The notes under the pieces were generated by a model, which searched no databases, was not told where the DNA came from, and saw only the letters and a program-made list of their open reading frames with translations. A stretch of 64,000 nucleotides of DNA, from positions 186,001 to 250,000 of the forward strand of contig NZ_FQYI01000002.1 of NCBI RefSeq assembly GCF_900141665.1, given 5' to 3'. The position numbers and the translations under genes were made by a program. Position 1 is the stretch's first letter; every line of letters starts with the position of its first letter. The DNA is from Cruoricaptor ignavus. Its GTDB lineage: Bacteria > Bacteroidota > Bacteroidia > Flavobacteriales > Weeksellaceae. Positions 25,908-35,041 of this stretch are shown one piece after another.

Positions 25908-26912
25908 CTACCCATTCTCATATTTATCCAAAAACGGATAATCCTCTTGGGCGTACACATAATCGTAGATTTTCTCTTTGTCTGGGAAAGGCGAATTTTC
26001 CATAAAATCCACGCACTCCTCCACCTGCTCTTTCGACTTGCTGTCCATCGCTTCCAGCTCTTCTTCGGTTGCCCACCCGTTTTCCAAGATGCGGTGCTTC
26101 ACCAAAAGAATCGGGTCGTGCTGCTTGTTCAGCTCCACTTCCTCCTTCGTTCTGTACGGCTCCGCGTCAGACATTGAGTGCCCTCTGTAGCGGTAAGTTC
26201 TCGCCTCGATGAAAGTCGGGCCGTCGCCTCGTCTTGCCCGCTCAATCGCTTCGTAGGCAACCTCCGCCACTTTCTCCGGATCCATCGCATCCACAGGCAT
26301 ACAAGGCATTTCGTAGCCAAGGCCAAGTTTGTAAACATCCTCGTGGTTTGCGGTGCGCTTCACGGAAGTTCCCATCGCATACTGATTATTTTCCACCACG
26401 AAAACCACCGGAAGTTTCCAGTTCATCGCCATATTGAAAGTCTCGTGCAATGAGCCCTGCCTTGCAGCGCCATCACCAAAGAAGGTAATGTTCACCGCAC
26501 CCCTGTCAAAATATTTATCGGCAAAGGCAATCCCTGCACCCAGCGGAATCTGCCCTCCCACAATTCCGTGGCCGCCGAAGAAACGGTGCTCCCGCGAGAA
26601 AATGTGCATAGAGCCACCCATACCACCGGAAGTTCCCGTAGCCTTTCCGCAAAGCTCCGCCATTATTCTGCGCGGATCTACGCCCATCGCCATCGGATGG
26701 ATGTGGCAGCGGTACGCCGTTATCATACTGTCTTTGGACATATCCATAGCGTGCACGAAGCCTGCTGGGATGGCTTCCTGCCCATTATAGAGGTGTAGAA
26801 AGCCGCGGATTTTCTGCTTCAGATAGAGCGAGCGGCATTTGTCTTCAAACCTGCGCCACATCGTCATTTGCTGATACCAGTCCATATAGACTTCTTTAGA
26901 AAATTCTTTCAT
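25908..26912 (-). CDS. pdhA: Pyruvate dehydrogenase E1 component, alpha subunit
   Basis: A 334-residue thiamine-diphosphate-dependent subunit that decarboxylates pyruvate with an E1 beta partner. Visible are YNGQEAIPAGFVHAM, AYRCHIHPMAMG, GSMHIF, the TPP motif GDGAARQGSLHETFNMAMNW ending in VVENNQYAMGTS, and the phosphorylation-loop-like RYRGHSMSDAEPYR. It has the alpha chain only, so it is of the alpha2beta2 class. A TAAATTTG box lies 19 nt upstream. pdhB must be encoded elsewhere. Confidence 0.96.
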   Translation of the reverse strand: MKEFSKEVYMDWYQQMTMWRRFEDKCRSLYLKQKIRGFLHLYNGQEAIPAGFVHAMDMSKDSMITAYRCHIHPMAMGVDPRRIMAELCGKATGTSGGMGGSMHIFSREHRFFGGHGIVGGQIPLGAGIAFADKYFDRGAVNITFFGDGAARQGSLHETFNMAMNWKLPVVFVVENNQYAMGTSVKRTANHEDVYKLGLGYEMPCMPVDAMDPEKVAEVAYEAIERARRGDGPTFIEARTYRYRGHSMSDAEPYRTKEEVELNKQHDPILLVKHRILENGWATEEELEAMDSKSKEQVEECVDFMENSPFPDKEKIYDYVYAQEDYPFLDKYENG

Positions 26913-26931
26913 CTCTTAGCTATTTACTGAG

Positions 26932-26939
26932 CAAATTTA
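26932..26939 (-). promoter_or_regulatory. -7 box of pdhA
   Basis: TAAATTTG on the minus strand, 19 nt before the pdhA ATG. Confidence 0.55.
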
Positions 26940-27029
26940 GCAAAATATTTGCGAGTTCAAGGCCTGCGTGCTTCGAAAAGACACAGTATTTTTTATGATT
27001 TTTTTCCTATTTTTGTTTAAATAGATTTG

Positions 27030-27620
27030 ATGCATCAAAGTTTACTCCACAGGTTGGCGGGCATTATCTCCAATGTTTTCAATCCGCTCCTTGCCGTTCT
27101 GCTTTTTTATATTTACCACACCGTAAAATATTACCCGGGCCAAGAAGCCCAGCGATTGCTGCCCGTGCTGCTGATCGTGTTGCTGCCCTGCGTATTCTGG
27201 ATTTTGTGGAATGTGCGCCGCGGAAGGTATTCTAATATGGATGTGTCTAACCGCAGGCAACGCGTGAGCCTTTATTTTTTCACGGAAGCCATGCTGCTGG
27301 TTTACCAGCTTTATTTAAATTTTTCCGGGCAAAGTCCGGATATACAATTCTTTTTTTTAATGATCCTCCTTGTGGCGATGCACATCAGCAATTATTTCAT
27401 AAAAAGCTCGATGCATACGGCGTTTAATATTTTTGTGGCAGCAATGTTTTTTGCAGAATTCTGGCAGGCAGGCTTAGCCTGGCTTATGATTTCCTTGTTC
27501 GTTGCCGTATCTCGGGTCATCCTGAAAAGGCATACGCCTGCAGAGGTTTTCTCCGGCGCGGCAATCGGGCTGGCGGTATCCGCTATGTACCTTTTTGTAA
27601 ATATAAATGCCAATTACTAA
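27030..27620 (+). CDS. PAP2-like integral membrane protein
   Basis: A 196-residue protein with about six membrane helices. Degenerate PAP2 phosphatase signatures are visible: KSSMHTAFN in place of PSGH, and SRVILKRHTPAEV in place of SRx5Hx3D with Glu for Asp. The first motif (Kx6RP) is poor, so activity on lipid or isoprenoid phosphates is uncertain. The ATG at 27030 is preferred to the TTG three bases earlier, since TAGATTTG and TATTTTTG boxes (27022-27029, 27008-27015) lie just before. It is followed after 3 nt by a BlaI-type repressor, so the repressor may control it. Confidence 0.72.
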   Translation: MHQSLLHRLAGIISNVFNPLLAVLLFYIYHTVKYYPGQEAQRLLPVLLIVLLPCVFWILWNVRRGRYSNMDVSNRRQRVSLYFFTEAMLLVYQLYLNFSGQSPDIQFFFLMILLVAMHISNYFIKSSMHTAFNIFVAAMFFAEFWQAGLAWLMISLFVAVSRVILKRHTPAEVFSGAAIGLAVSAMYLFVNINANY

Positions 27621-27623
27621 AGG

Positions 27624-28031
27624 ATGGAGAAGCTTACCCCTGCCGAAGAACATCTGATGCTGCTATTCTGGGAACTAGGCGAATTCTACCTGAAGGATGC
27701 GATGGCGGCACTGCCTGAGCCCAAACTCCACCAGAATACCGTCTCCACCTACCTGAAAATCCTAACGAAAAAAGGCTTCCTTCACGCTGAAAAGGAAGGC
27801 AGGCTGATGAGATACACCACGGCAAAACCACGCGAAATTTACGCAAACGAGCTGCTGGATCATCTGATAAAAAATTATTTTGGAGGAGATTTCGACCTGA
27901 TCCAGATGAGCTACAGCCAGCACCAAAGGCCGCTGGCAAAAACGGAAAACAGCGCCGTATCAGATTTTCTGGAGGAACTTACCTCCGGAAAAAAATCCAA
28001 AACCAAGAAGAAAAAGAAATCGAAGAAGTAA
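27624..28031 (+). CDS. BlaI/MecI-type transcriptional regulator
   Basis: A 135-residue repressor. The winged-helix domain covers residues 1-75 (LTPAEEHLMLLFWELGEF, HQNTVSTYLKILTKKGFL, a wing with EKEGRLMRYTT), then the dimerisation helices with FGGDFDLIQMSY, near where BlaI is cut on induction. An unusual lysine-rich tail (SGKKSKTKKKKK) ends the protein. The usual BlaR1/M56 sensor protease gene is not adjacent. It is co-transcribed with the PAP2-like gene, pointing to local autoregulation. Confidence 0.88.
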   Translation: MEKLTPAEEHLMLLFWELGEFYLKDAMAALPEPKLHQNTVSTYLKILTKKGFLHAEKEGRLMRYTTAKPREIYANELLDHLIKNYFGGDFDLIQMSYSQHQRPLAKTENSAVSDFLEELTSGKKSKTKKKKKSKK

Positions 28032-28079
28032 GTTGGGGTACTTTAAAAAATTTTCTTAGCAGATAATGCCACAAAGTTT

Positions 28080-28087
28080 TATTTTTG
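28080..28087 (+). promoter_or_regulatory. -7 box of thrS
   Basis: TATTTTTG, 21 nt upstream of the thrS ATG at 28109. No clear -33 TTTG. Confidence 0.55.
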
Positions 28088-28108
28088 CAAACAAATAACG
28101 GTTTTTTT

Positions 28109-30046
28109 ATGATAAAAATCACTCTTCCGGACGGCAGCACCCGTGAATTTGAAGCGGGCATTTCTGCGCTGGATGTCGCAAAATCAATCAGCGACGGTCT
28201 TGCGCGGAACACGATTTCTGCAATCGTAAATGGCAAACAGGTGGAAACCGCAACGCCGATTACGGAAGATGCCACGGTGCAGCTGCTGACCTGGAATGAT
28301 GATCTGGGCAAGAAGGCTTTCTGGCATTCCTCGGCACACCTTCTGGCGCAGGCCATTCTGGAATTTTATCCGGATGCAAAGCTCACCATCGGTCCGGCAA
28401 TTGAGAATGGTTTTTATTACGATGTGGATTTTGGCGATGAAACGCTCAGCGAGAAAGATTTCGAGAAAATCGAAAAAAAGATGCTGGAAAACGCCAAGAA
28501 GGATTCTCATTTCAAGCTTTACCCTGTTTCCAAAGCCGATGCGCTGAAGGAATATGAGGGCAACCCTTTCAAAACGGAGCTCATCGAAAACCTGAACGAC
28601 GGCGATATTACCTTCTGCACCCACGATAACTTCACGGATCTTTGCCGTGGCGGTCACATTCCTTCCACTGGCATCGTGAAAGCCGTGAAAATCCTCAATG
28701 CTGCGGGCGCATATTGGCGCGGCGACGAGAAAAATCCGCAGCTGACAAGGGTTTACGGAATTTCCTTCCCAAAGCAAAAGGAACTCACCGAATATCTTGA
28801 AAAACTGGAAGAAGCAAAACGCAGGGATCACCGCAAACTGGGTAAAGAACTTGGCATTTTTGCTTTTTCGGAAAAAGTTGGGCAGGGTCTTCCGCTTTGG
28901 TTGCCGAAAGGTGCGGCACTTCGCAAAAAATTGGAAAACTTCCTTTCGGAAGCGCAAAAAAAAGCGGGCTACGAATTCGTGATGACGCCACATATTGGGA
29001 ACATCGAGCTTTACAAAACTTCCGGCCATTACGAAAAATATGGTGCCGACAGTTTTCAACCGATCAAAACGCCGAACGAAGGCGAAGAATATTTCCTGAA
29101 GCCGATGAACTGCCCACATCACTGCGAAATTTACAAGGTTGGGCAATGGTCTTACCGCGATTTGCCGAAGCGCTTCGCGGAATTTGGAACCGTTTACCGC
29201 TACGAACAGAGCGGCGAACTGCACGGCTTGACGAGGGTGCGCTGCTTTACGCAGGATGATGCGCACCTTTTCTGCACACCGGATCAGCTTTTGTCGGAGT
29301 TTGAAGGCGTCATTGATTTGGTGCTGTATGTATTCCGCAATCTTGGTTTTGAAGATTTCGTGACGCAGGTTTCGCTTCGTGATCCGGAAAACCGCGAGAA
29401 GTACATTGGCACCGATGAAAATTGGGAAAAGGCTGAAAATGCGATTATTACGGCTGCGAAAAACAAAGGCCTGAAAACCGTGGTGGAATATGGTGAAGCG
29501 GCATTCTACGGGCCGAAGCTAGATTTTATGGTGAAGGATGCCTTGGGCAGAAAGTGGCAGCTCGGCACAATACAGGTGGATTACAATTTGCCTGAAAGAT
29601 TTGACCTGAGCTACATAGGAAGCGATGGCGAAAAGCACAGGCCTGTGATGATTCACCGGGCACCGTTCGGCTCGATGGAAAGGTTCATCGCCATTCTATT
29701 AGAAAACACCGCCGGTGATTTTCCGCTTTGGCTGGCACCGGACCAATACATCCTGCTGCCGATTTCCGAAAAATATGTGGACTATGCAAAAAAAGTTTCA
29801 CAATTATTGGAAAATCACGATATTAGCGGCCTGATTGACGAGCGCAACGAAAAGACCGGCAAGAAGATCCGCGATGCTGAACTGGCGAAATATCCGTTTA
29901 TGCTGATAGTGGGTGAAAATGAAGAAAACGGTGGCACAGTTTCCGTGAGAAGGCGTGGTGAAGGGGATTTGGGAACGATGCCGCTGGACGACTTTATCGC
30001 ATATTTTAAAAATGCCGCGGAATTCAATGCGGAATTTGGGAGCTGA
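28109..30046 (+). CDS. thrS: Threonyl-tRNA synthetase
   Basis: A 645-residue class II synthetase. Domains in order: TGS (residues 1-62, starting [14 protein letters not shown]), the tRNA/SAD editing domain ([21 protein letters not shown], with the editing motif [12 protein letters not shown]), the catalytic core (motif 2 region FRYE-like [17 protein letters not shown], zinc and active-site MNCPHHC), motif 3 ([16 protein letters not shown]), and the anticodon-binding domain. ATG 28109 gives the family N-terminus; an upstream TTG lies in the promoter region. It heads the conserved thrS-infC-rpmI-rplT group. Confidence 0.98.
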   Translation: MIKITLPDGSTREFEAGISALDVAKSISDGLARNTISAIVNGKQVETATPITEDATVQLLTWNDDLGKKAFWHSSAHLLAQAILEFYPDAKLTIGPAIENGFYYDVDFGDETLSEKDFEKIEKKMLENAKKDSHFKLYPVSKADALKEYEGNPFKTELIENLNDGDITFCTHDNFTDLCRGGHIPSTGIVKAVKILNAAGAYWRGDEKNPQLTRVYGISFPKQKELTEYLEKLEEAKRRDHRKLGKELGIFAFSEKVGQGLPLWLPKGAALRKKLENFLSEAQKKAGYEFVMTPHIGNIELYKTSGHYEKYGADSFQPIKTPNEGEEYFLKPMNCPHHCEIYKVGQWSYRDLPKRFAEFGTVYRYEQSGELHGLTRVRCFTQDDAHLFCTPDQLLSEFEGVIDLVLYVFRNLGFEDFVTQVSLRDPENREKYIGTDENWEKAENAIITAAKNKGLKTVVEYGEAAFYGPKLDFMVKDALGRKWQLGTIQVDYNLPERFDLSYIGSDGEKHRPVMIHRAPFGSMERFIAILLENTAGDFPLWLAPDQYILLPISEKYVDYAKKVSQLLENHDISGLIDERNEKTGKKIRDAELAKYPFMLIVGENEENGGTVSVRRRGEGDLGTMPLDDFIAYFKNAAEFNAEFGS

Positions 30047-30067
30047 TAAATTTAAAATTTTAATACA

Positions 30068-30631
30068 ATAGCACAGAGATTTAACAAAGGACGCGGACCA
30101 ATGCGCCGCCCTGTACAGGAAGATCTTCATCAGATCAATGAGAAAATCAAGGCGAAGGAAGTTCGTCTGGTTGGCGACAATGTGGAAAATGGCGTTTATC
30201 CATTGGCGAAAGCGCAGGAAATTGCCAAGGCACAGGAACTTGACCTGGTGGTGATTTCTGACAAGCAGGAACCCTACATTGCGCGCATTCTGGATTACAA
30301 GAAATTCCTTTACGAGCAGAAGAAAAAGCAGAAGGAGCTGAAAGCCAAGCAGGTAAAGGTGGTGGTGAAGGAAATTCGTTTCGGGCCGCAAACTGACGAG
30401 CACGATTACGAATTCAAAAAGAAGCACGCCGAGAAATTCCTTGAAGAAGGCTCAAAACTGAAGACTTATGTATTCTTCAAGGGGCGCTCCATCGTATTTA
30501 AAGATCAGGGCGAAATACTTCTGCTGAAGCTGGCTCAAGATTTAGAGCATGTTGGCAAAGTGGATCAGCTGCCAAAGCTGGAAGGCAAGCGGATGATTAT
30601 GATGATGAGCCCGAAGAAACCAGCTAAGTAA
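30068..30631 (+). CDS. infC: Translation initiation factor IF-3 with probable AUA start
   Basis: A 187-residue factor that checks start codons and keeps ribosomal subunits apart. The first ATG (30101) would cut off the basic residues [10 protein letters not shown] that precede [15 protein letters not shown]. Back to the in-frame TAA (30053-30055) the only codons are AAT, TTT, AAT, ACA and ATA, with no ATG, GTG or TTG. ATA at 30068 is therefore the best start, giving (M)[10 protein letters not shown]. coli infC uses AUU to let IF-3 repress itself; the same logic would apply here. The N-domain ([15 protein letters not shown]) and C-domain ([18 protein letters not shown]) are complete. A terminator-like hairpin follows. 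Confidence 0.93.
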   Translation: MAQRFNKGRGPMRRPVQEDLHQINEKIKAKEVRLVGDNVENGVYPLAKAQEIAKAQELDLVVISDKQEPYIARILDYKKFLYEQKKKQKELKAKQVKVVVKEIRFGPQTDEHDYEFKKKHAEKFLEEGSKLKTYVFFKGRSIVFKDQGEILLLKLAQDLEHVGKVDQLPKLEGKRMIMMMSPKKPAK

Positions 30632-30651
30632 TTTTCACGAATAAAATTTTG

Positions 30652-30677
30652 AAGAGCTTTCAATTTTGAAGGCTCTT
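30652..30677 (+). terminator. Terminator or attenuator between infC and rpmI
   Basis: AAGAGCTTTCA and TGAAGGCTCTT pair over about 11 bp (one G-U), followed by TATTTGTTT. The rpmI promoter candidate lies downstream, so the hairpin may separate two transcription units or act as an attenuator. Confidence 0.65.
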
Positions 30678-30716
30678 TATTTGTTTAAAGTATTTTTCGG
30701 TTTTGAAGAAAATTCT

Positions 30717-30724
30717 TATTTTTG
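30717..30724 (+). promoter_or_regulatory. -7 box of rpmI-rplT
   Basis: TATTTTTG, 37 nt upstream of the rpmI ATG, just after the infC hairpin. Confidence 0.55.
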
Positions 30725-30761
30725 CAAACTCAATTCACTGATAACGAAAAACAGCAGAACA

Positions 30762-30959
30762 ATGCCAAAATTGAAAACTAAATCAGGGGCTAAGAAGCGT
30801 TTTGCACTTACCGGAACCGGCAAGATTAAAAGGAAAAACGCTTACAAAAGCCACATCCTGACAAAAAAGGAAACGAAGCAAAAGCGCAACCTGACGCAGA
30901 CTTCCTATGTGCATACATCGGATGAGAAAAGCGTGCTGAAGCAGCTTGCGCTGAAGTAA
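30762..30959 (+). CDS. rpmI: 50S ribosomal protein L35
   Basis: 65 residues, starting [21 protein letters not shown], the family signature, followed by the basic stretch [17 protein letters not shown]. The ATG at 30762 is chosen; the longer open frame upstream is noncoding leader. Binds 23S rRNA. Neighbour of rplT, as in nearly all bacteria. Confidence 0.97.
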   Translation: MPKLKTKSGAKKRFALTGTGKIKRKNAYKSHILTKKETKQKRNLTQTSYVHTSDEKSVLKQLALK

Positions 30960-31071
30960 TTATAAATCGAGCGGTTTATAAGAATTTGAAATTCAAAATT
31001 TTAACCCTGAATTCAGCACCGGAAGTCTGATGAAATAAGCAGCGCTGCATTCAAAAAAAACAGAATTAACT

Positions 31072-31416
31072 ATGCCAAGATCAGTAAATGCGGTGGCCAG
31101 CAGAGCCCGCAGAAAAAAAGTGATGAAGCAGGCCAAAGGCTACTTCGGAAGAAGGAAGAATGTTTGGACTGTAGCGAAAAACGCGGTGGAAAAGGCGATG
31201 CTGTATTCCTACCGTGGCAGAAAGGAAAAGAAGAGAAACTTCCGCGCACTGTGGATTATGCGTATCAACGCTGGCTGCCGTGAGCACGGGCTTTCCTACT
31301 CCCAATTTATGGGCCTTCTGAAAAAGAACAACATCGAACTGAACAGAAAAGTGCTTGCCGACCTTGCAATGAACCATCCTGATGCGTTCAAAGCGGTGGT
31401 GGACAAAGTAAAATAA
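31072..31416 (+). CDS. rplT: 50S ribosomal protein L20
   Basis: 114 residues, starting [28 protein letters not shown]; the basic N-terminal helix threads into 23S rRNA, while the C-terminal part ([24 protein letters not shown]) is globular and in other bacteria binds its own operon leader to repress rpmI-rplT. The 112-nt rpmI-rplT spacer contains no obvious strong hairpin, so such control is not proven here. Confidence 0.98.
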   Translation: MPRSVNAVASRARRKKVMKQAKGYFGRRKNVWTVAKNAVEKAMLYSYRGRKEKKRNFRALWIMRINAGCREHGLSYSQFMGLLKKNNIELNRKVLADLAMNHPDAFKAVVDKVK

Positions 31417-31440
31417 TTTTAAACCGTTATCAGTATTGAG

Positions 31441-31466
31441 AAATCCCTGGCAGAAGTCAGGGATTT
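31441..31466. terminator. Bidirectional terminator after rplT
   Basis: AAATCCCTG and CAGGGATTT form a perfect 9-bp stem with an 8-nt loop, followed by TTATT on the plus strand. It lies between rplT and the convergent glycosyltransferase gene, whose stop begins right after it. Confidence 0.9.
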
Positions 31467-32564
31467 TTATTCAGTTACTGAGTGATACGCAGCCATCAAA
31501 CTCACTGCAATTTTTTCATCCTGAAATTTTTGCACATACTCAAAACCCTTTTCTGCGCGGCGTTTCCGTTCTGCTTCGTTGTTCCAGAGAAAGAGAATTT
31601 TGGAGCGTAAATCTTCTACAGAATTGGGATTTACAAAAAGTGAATCAGGACCGCCGGCTTCAGGAAGCGAGCTGACATTGCCGGTAATCACCGGCGTTTT
31701 GGAAAATAGGGCTTCAATTACCGGTATGCCGAAGCCTTCAAATTCTGAGGGATAAACGAAAATGTCTGCAAGCCTGTAAACCGCCGCCAATTCCTGCATC
31801 GGAACATTTTTCGGAAAGTGAATTTCCGTTTTACTTGTCCGCAAAAAATTTTCAATCCGGGCGAAATATTTCTTCTTCTTTTTTCCGATGGCTACCACAG
31901 GAATTTCCAAACCTTCCACCGCCTTCAGAATTTTCAGTAGATTTTTGCGCTCTTCAATCGTGCCGACATTCAGGATAAATCTCGTTGGCAAGGCGTATTT
32001 CGCCCTGATTTCTTCGAGATATTCTTCCGAGAAATTCTCCTTGAAAGCAGGATGGCAGCCCTGATAAACCACCCGAATTTTTTCTTCCGAAACCTTAAGG
32101 AAATCAACGATATCCCGCTTTGTCTGTTCGGAAATTGCGATGATTAAATCTGCATTTTGCGCCGCTTTTTTGAACTTCCAGAGATGAATCTTCCTATCCA
32201 ACCACGAATAATATCTGGGATACCTCAAAAAAATCAAATCGTGAATGGTGACGATTTTTTTAACCGGTTTACTCGTCCATTTCAAAGGCAGCTCTCCCGA
32301 AAGTCCGTGGAAAATTTCCGCATCCATTTTCTGCGCATTCTTTCCCATTTTCAGTTGGCGCGAAAAAATTCCGCCGGAAGTTTTTTGGTAATGCACATTC
32401 TCCCGCTGGAGAATTTCCGCACCTTTTTCAGTCAGCTTTTTGTCCAGGAGAAAGTATTGATTTTCAGCATAATACTCGGCTAAAATCCGCACCAAATCCC
32501 TGGAATAATTTCCCAAACCTGATGAGTTGCTGAAAAAGCGCTTGGCATCAAAGGCGATTTTCAT
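31467..32564 (-). CDS. Glycosyltransferase, GT4-type
   Basis: A 365-residue GT-B glycosyltransferase. N-terminal FDAKRFFSNSSGLGNYSRDLV holds the acceptor-side glycine loop; the C-terminal nucleotide-sugar site shows FILNVGTIEERKNLLKILKAV (residue 195 on) and the EX7E-type motif FVYPSEFEGFGIPVIEALFSKTP split over residues 275-297. The donor and acceptor are not predictable; a role in surface polysaccharide or lipid glycosylation is likely. Base composition is AT-rich relative to neighbours such as dapD. It is the last gene of the tatA-PAP2-NlpC-dapD run. Confidence 0.9.
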   Translation of the reverse strand: MKIAFDAKRFFSNSSGLGNYSRDLVRILAEYYAENQYFLLDKKLTEKGAEILQRENVHYQKTSGGIFSRQLKMGKNAQKMDAEIFHGLSGELPLKWTSKPVKKIVTIHDLIFLRYPRYYSWLDRKIHLWKFKKAAQNADLIIAISEQTKRDIVDFLKVSEEKIRVVYQGCHPAFKENFSEEYLEEIRAKYALPTRFILNVGTIEERKNLLKILKAVEGLEIPVVAIGKKKKKYFARIENFLRTSKTEIHFPKNVPMQELAAVYRLADIFVYPSEFEGFGIPVIEALFSKTPVITGNVSSLPEAGGPDSLFVNPNSVEDLRSKILFLWNNEAERKRRAEKGFEYVQKFQDEKIAVSLMAAYHSVTE

Positions 32565-32627
32565 TAGTCGTCCGTTTTGATGATGTCTTGAAAGAGCTGG
32601 TGGCTTTGCATTGGTGCGGCTATTCCA

Positions 32628-33440
32628 TCAAACTGCCACATTATTTTCGCGAAGCGCATCGTTCAGGGAGGTTTTCTTGTCGGTAGATTCCTTCCTTTTG
32701 CCGATGATCAGAGCGCAAGGCACCTGAAATTCTCCGGCAGGGAATTTCTTCGTGTAGCTTCCGGGAATCACCACCGATCTTGCCGGCACCCTGCCTCTCA
32801 GCTCCACGAGTTTTTCGCCTGTTACATCGATGATTTTTGTTGAAGCCGTAAGCACAACATTTGCACCGAGCACCGCTTCCCTTTCCACCAGAACGCCTTC
32901 TACCACGATGCATCTTGAGCCGATGAAGCAATCGTCTTCGATGATGACAGGTGCTGCCTGAAGCGGTTCCAGAACGCCGCCAATTCCAACGCCGCCGCTC
33001 AAATGCACATTCTTCCCGATTTGCGCGCAGCTTCCCACTGTAGCCCAAGTATCCACCATCGTTCCGGAATCCACGAAAGCCCCGATGTTCACATAGCTCG
33101 GCATCATTATCACGCCGCTTGCAATATACGCACCCTCCCTTGCCACAGCGTGCGGAACAACGCGAACGCCTTTTTCCGCGTAATTTTTCTTGAGCGGCAT
33201 TTTGTCGTGAAATTCAAACGGGCCTACCTCTACGGTTTCCATCTTCTGAATCGGGAAGTACATCACCACTGCCTTCTTCACCCACTCATTCACTTGCCAG
33301 CCATTTTCCGTAGGCTCTGCCACGCGAAGTTCACCGGAATCCAATTTTGCAATTACATCACGGATGGCTTTCTGGCAGTCTTCATTTTGAAGAAGTTCAC
33401 GGTTTTCCCAAATATTTTCAATAGTTTGCTGTAAATTCAT
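32628..33440 (-). CDS. dapD: Tetrahydrodipicolinate N-succinyltransferase
   Basis: A 270-residue left-handed beta-helix acyltransferase of the succinylase branch of lysine/diaminopimelate synthesis. The N-terminal helical domain starts with LQQTIENIWENRELL; hexapeptide repeats run from about residue 105 to 220 (GAFVDSGTMVDTWATVGSCAQIG, split here by the usual turns, and GGVGIGGVLEPLQAAPVIIEDD). With dapF at 50.3 kb it supports peptidoglycan made with meso-diaminopimelate. It follows the NlpC/P60 gene by 34 nt. The box upstream (AATTTTTG) misses the consensus by one base. Confidence 0.96.
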   Translation of the reverse strand: MNLQQTIENIWENRELLQNEDCQKAIRDVIAKLDSGELRVAEPTENGWQVNEWVKKAVVMYFPIQKMETVEVGPFEFHDKMPLKKNYAEKGVRVVPHAVAREGAYIASGVIMMPSYVNIGAFVDSGTMVDTWATVGSCAQIGKNVHLSGGVGIGGVLEPLQAAPVIIEDDCFIGSRCIVVEGVLVEREAVLGANVVLTASTKIIDVTGEKLVELRGRVPARSVVIPGSYTKKFPAGEFQVPCALIIGKRKESTDKKTSLNDALRENNVAV

Positions 33441-33474
33441 TTTCTACAAAAATTCCGTTGAAAAATTCTAAAAT

Positions 33475-34047
33475 CTAAAAAATTCTTTGTGCATGTAGGA
33501 AGGCTTTATTCCAATATTTTTCATTCAATGAAGAAATGATAACGCCTTTCGATGTGGAAGCGTGGATGAATTTCACTTCGCCATCACTGCCAATATCGTG
33601 CACGATGCCCACATGTGAAACTTGCCCGGAAGAGCTGGTGGCAAAGAAAAGCAAATCACCGGGGCGAACCTTCGCAATATCAATCCTATTCCCTGTTTCA
33701 GCCTGATCAGCGGAACGCCGCGGCAATCTGTATTCATTTTCCTCAAAAACTTTCACCGTGTAGCCGGAACAATCGAATCCCTTGGAATCATTACCACCAA
33801 ATTTGTACGGTGCACCAAGATATTTTTCCGCATCGCGTAAAATTTTCTCAATCGCCGCAGAATTTTTTCCACTGAATTTAGAATCCAGATTGCGTAAATC
33901 GGCGGTGCGCTCTACAGTTTTCGTGGGAACGGTGCGCTCCACAGGCTTCCAGTTTTTCTGATTGTGCGCATTTTTCTGCGAGGCACAGGAAGCAAGGAAG
34001 GCAGCGAAGCTGAGTATGAGGAGGAAGTTGCGGATTTTCATCGGCAT
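33475..34047 (-). CDS. NlpC/P60 (C40) endopeptidase lipoprotein
   Basis: A 190-residue cell-wall hydrolase that should cleave D-Glu-mDAP bonds in peptide stems. A lipoprotein signal ends at the lipobox LASC near residue 20. The C40 domain has the catalytic cysteine in NDSKGFDCSGYT near 90, then PRRSADQA, RPGDLLFFATSSSGQVSHVGIV with the catalytic histidine, and FIHASTSKGV. Either ATG at 34047 or 34041 could be the start. Neighbours are PAP2 phosphatase upstream and dapD downstream, consistent with an envelope theme. Confidence 0.93.
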   Translation of the reverse strand: MPMKIRNFLLILSFAAFLASCASQKNAHNQKNWKPVERTVPTKTVERTADLRNLDSKFSGKNSAAIEKILRDAEKYLGAPYKFGGNDSKGFDCSGYTVKVFEENEYRLPRRSADQAETGNRIDIAKVRPGDLLFFATSSSGQVSHVGIVHDIGSDGEVKFIHASTSKGVIISSLNEKYWNKAFLHAQRIF

Positions 34048-34064
34048 AAAAATAAGATTTTATT

Positions 34065-34628
34065 TTAAACCGAAATTCTCTTCTGCACTACGATGCTTGA
34101 AAGCGTGGCAAAAAATCCGCCGAGCAAAAAGCCTGCGGCTGCACCCATAAGCAAATCCAGAGGGAAATGTACGCCGATATAAATTCTGCTGTATGAAACC
34201 ATAGCTGCCCAGAGGAATAGCAGGAACGGGAAAAAGCGGTATTTTTTCCTGAGAAGCACCGCCATATAATTGGCGATGAAAAAGGAATTGGAAGCGTGGC
34301 TGCTGTAGAAACCGAACTGCCCACCGCATTTCAAGCTGCGCATAATTTTCTGCAATTCTAAATCGTGGCAAGGCCTAAGTCTCTGAATACCAATCTTATA
34401 CAATCCAGCCAATTGATCTGAAATGGTAACGCCAAGTGTGATGAATATCAGGAAAAAAGCGACATTCCGCCAGCCGAAATTTTTCACGAGAAGGTAAAGG
34501 AAGATGACATAAAGCGGCACCCAAACCCATTTTTCTGAAACCATCAGCCAGAAGGAATCGAACGGCGTGCTGCCAAGATTGTTCAGGTAGAGAAAAAATT
34601 CTCTGTCGGTTCGGATAATTTCTTCCAT
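34065..34628 (-). CDS. PAP2 family lipid phosphatase
   Basis: A 187-residue membrane phosphatase with five or six helices and complete catalytic motifs: KIGIQRLRP (Kx6RP), YSSHASN (in place of PSGH) and SRIYIGVHFPLD (SRx5Hx3D). Likely substrates are undecaprenyl pyrophosphate, phosphatidylglycerophosphate or lipid A phosphates; sequence alone does not decide. It starts 4 nt after tatA, so it is in the same transcript. Confidence 0.93.
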   Translation of the reverse strand: MEEIIRTDREFFLYLNNLGSTPFDSFWLMVSEKWVWVPLYVIFLYLLVKNFGWRNVAFFLIFITLGVTISDQLAGLYKIGIQRLRPCHDLELQKIMRSLKCGGQFGFYSSHASNSFFIANYMAVLLRKKYRFFPFLLFLWAAMVSYSRIYIGVHFPLDLLMGAAAGFLLGGFFATLSSIVVQKRISV

Positions 34629-34632
34629 AAAA

Positions 34633-34977
34633 TTACCGGCTTACCGGCCCGGAAAAATTCTCATCATCCACAGGTTTTGCAGCGGGTTTTTCAGGTGTTG
34701 CACTGGAATTTTCCGCCAAAGGATCATTATTGTAGAAATCGTTCAGCGGGTTCAGGTTTTCTTCCGCCGCTTTTTTCACCTGCTGAATTTCCCGCTTGAT
34801 TTCCGAAACTGGATTATCAGTTTCTTTCAGAATCTCGGTTTTGATATCCTCCATCGCACCACGCATTTTGCGCACGCCCTGCCCTAAATCTCGGGCAATG
34901 GACGGCAATTTATCCGGCCCGAAAAGCACCACGATAACCAGCGCAACCATCAGCAATTCACCGATACTAAGTTCCAT
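34633..34977 (-). CDS. Sec-independent (Tat) translocase TatA/TatB protein
   Basis: A 114-residue protein: one N-terminal membrane helix (ELLMVALVIVVLFGPDKLP with the FGP hinge), an amphipathic helix (SIARDLGQGVRKMRGAMEDI), and a proline-rich acidic tail. The glutamate near the N-terminus and its length are TatB-like, but Bacteroidota usually use a single TatA-type protein for both jobs. tatC is not in the window. A perfect -7 box lies 4 nt before the ATG, implying a leaderless operon mRNA. Confidence 0.92.
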   Translation of the reverse strand: MELSIGELLMVALVIVVLFGPDKLPSIARDLGQGVRKMRGAMEDIKTEILKETDNPVSEIKREIQQVKKAAEENLNPLNDFYNNDPLAENSSATPEKPAAKPVDDENFSGPVSR

Positions 34978-34981
34978 ACTG

Positions 34982-34989
34982 CAAAATTA
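34982..34989 (-). promoter_or_regulatory. -7 box of the tatA operon, 4 nt before ATG
   Basis: TAATTTTG on the minus strand, then CAGT, then the ATG at 34977. Confidence 0.7.
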
Positions 34990-35041
34990 CAAAAGAAGAA
35001 GCAAAGTCTGTTCTAAAGACATTTTGGATAGGTTTTAGAAG

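Noticed and set aside
28184-29266. A 360-codon minus-strand frame opposite thrS
   Set aside because: No homology or signal; thrS is certain on the other strand.
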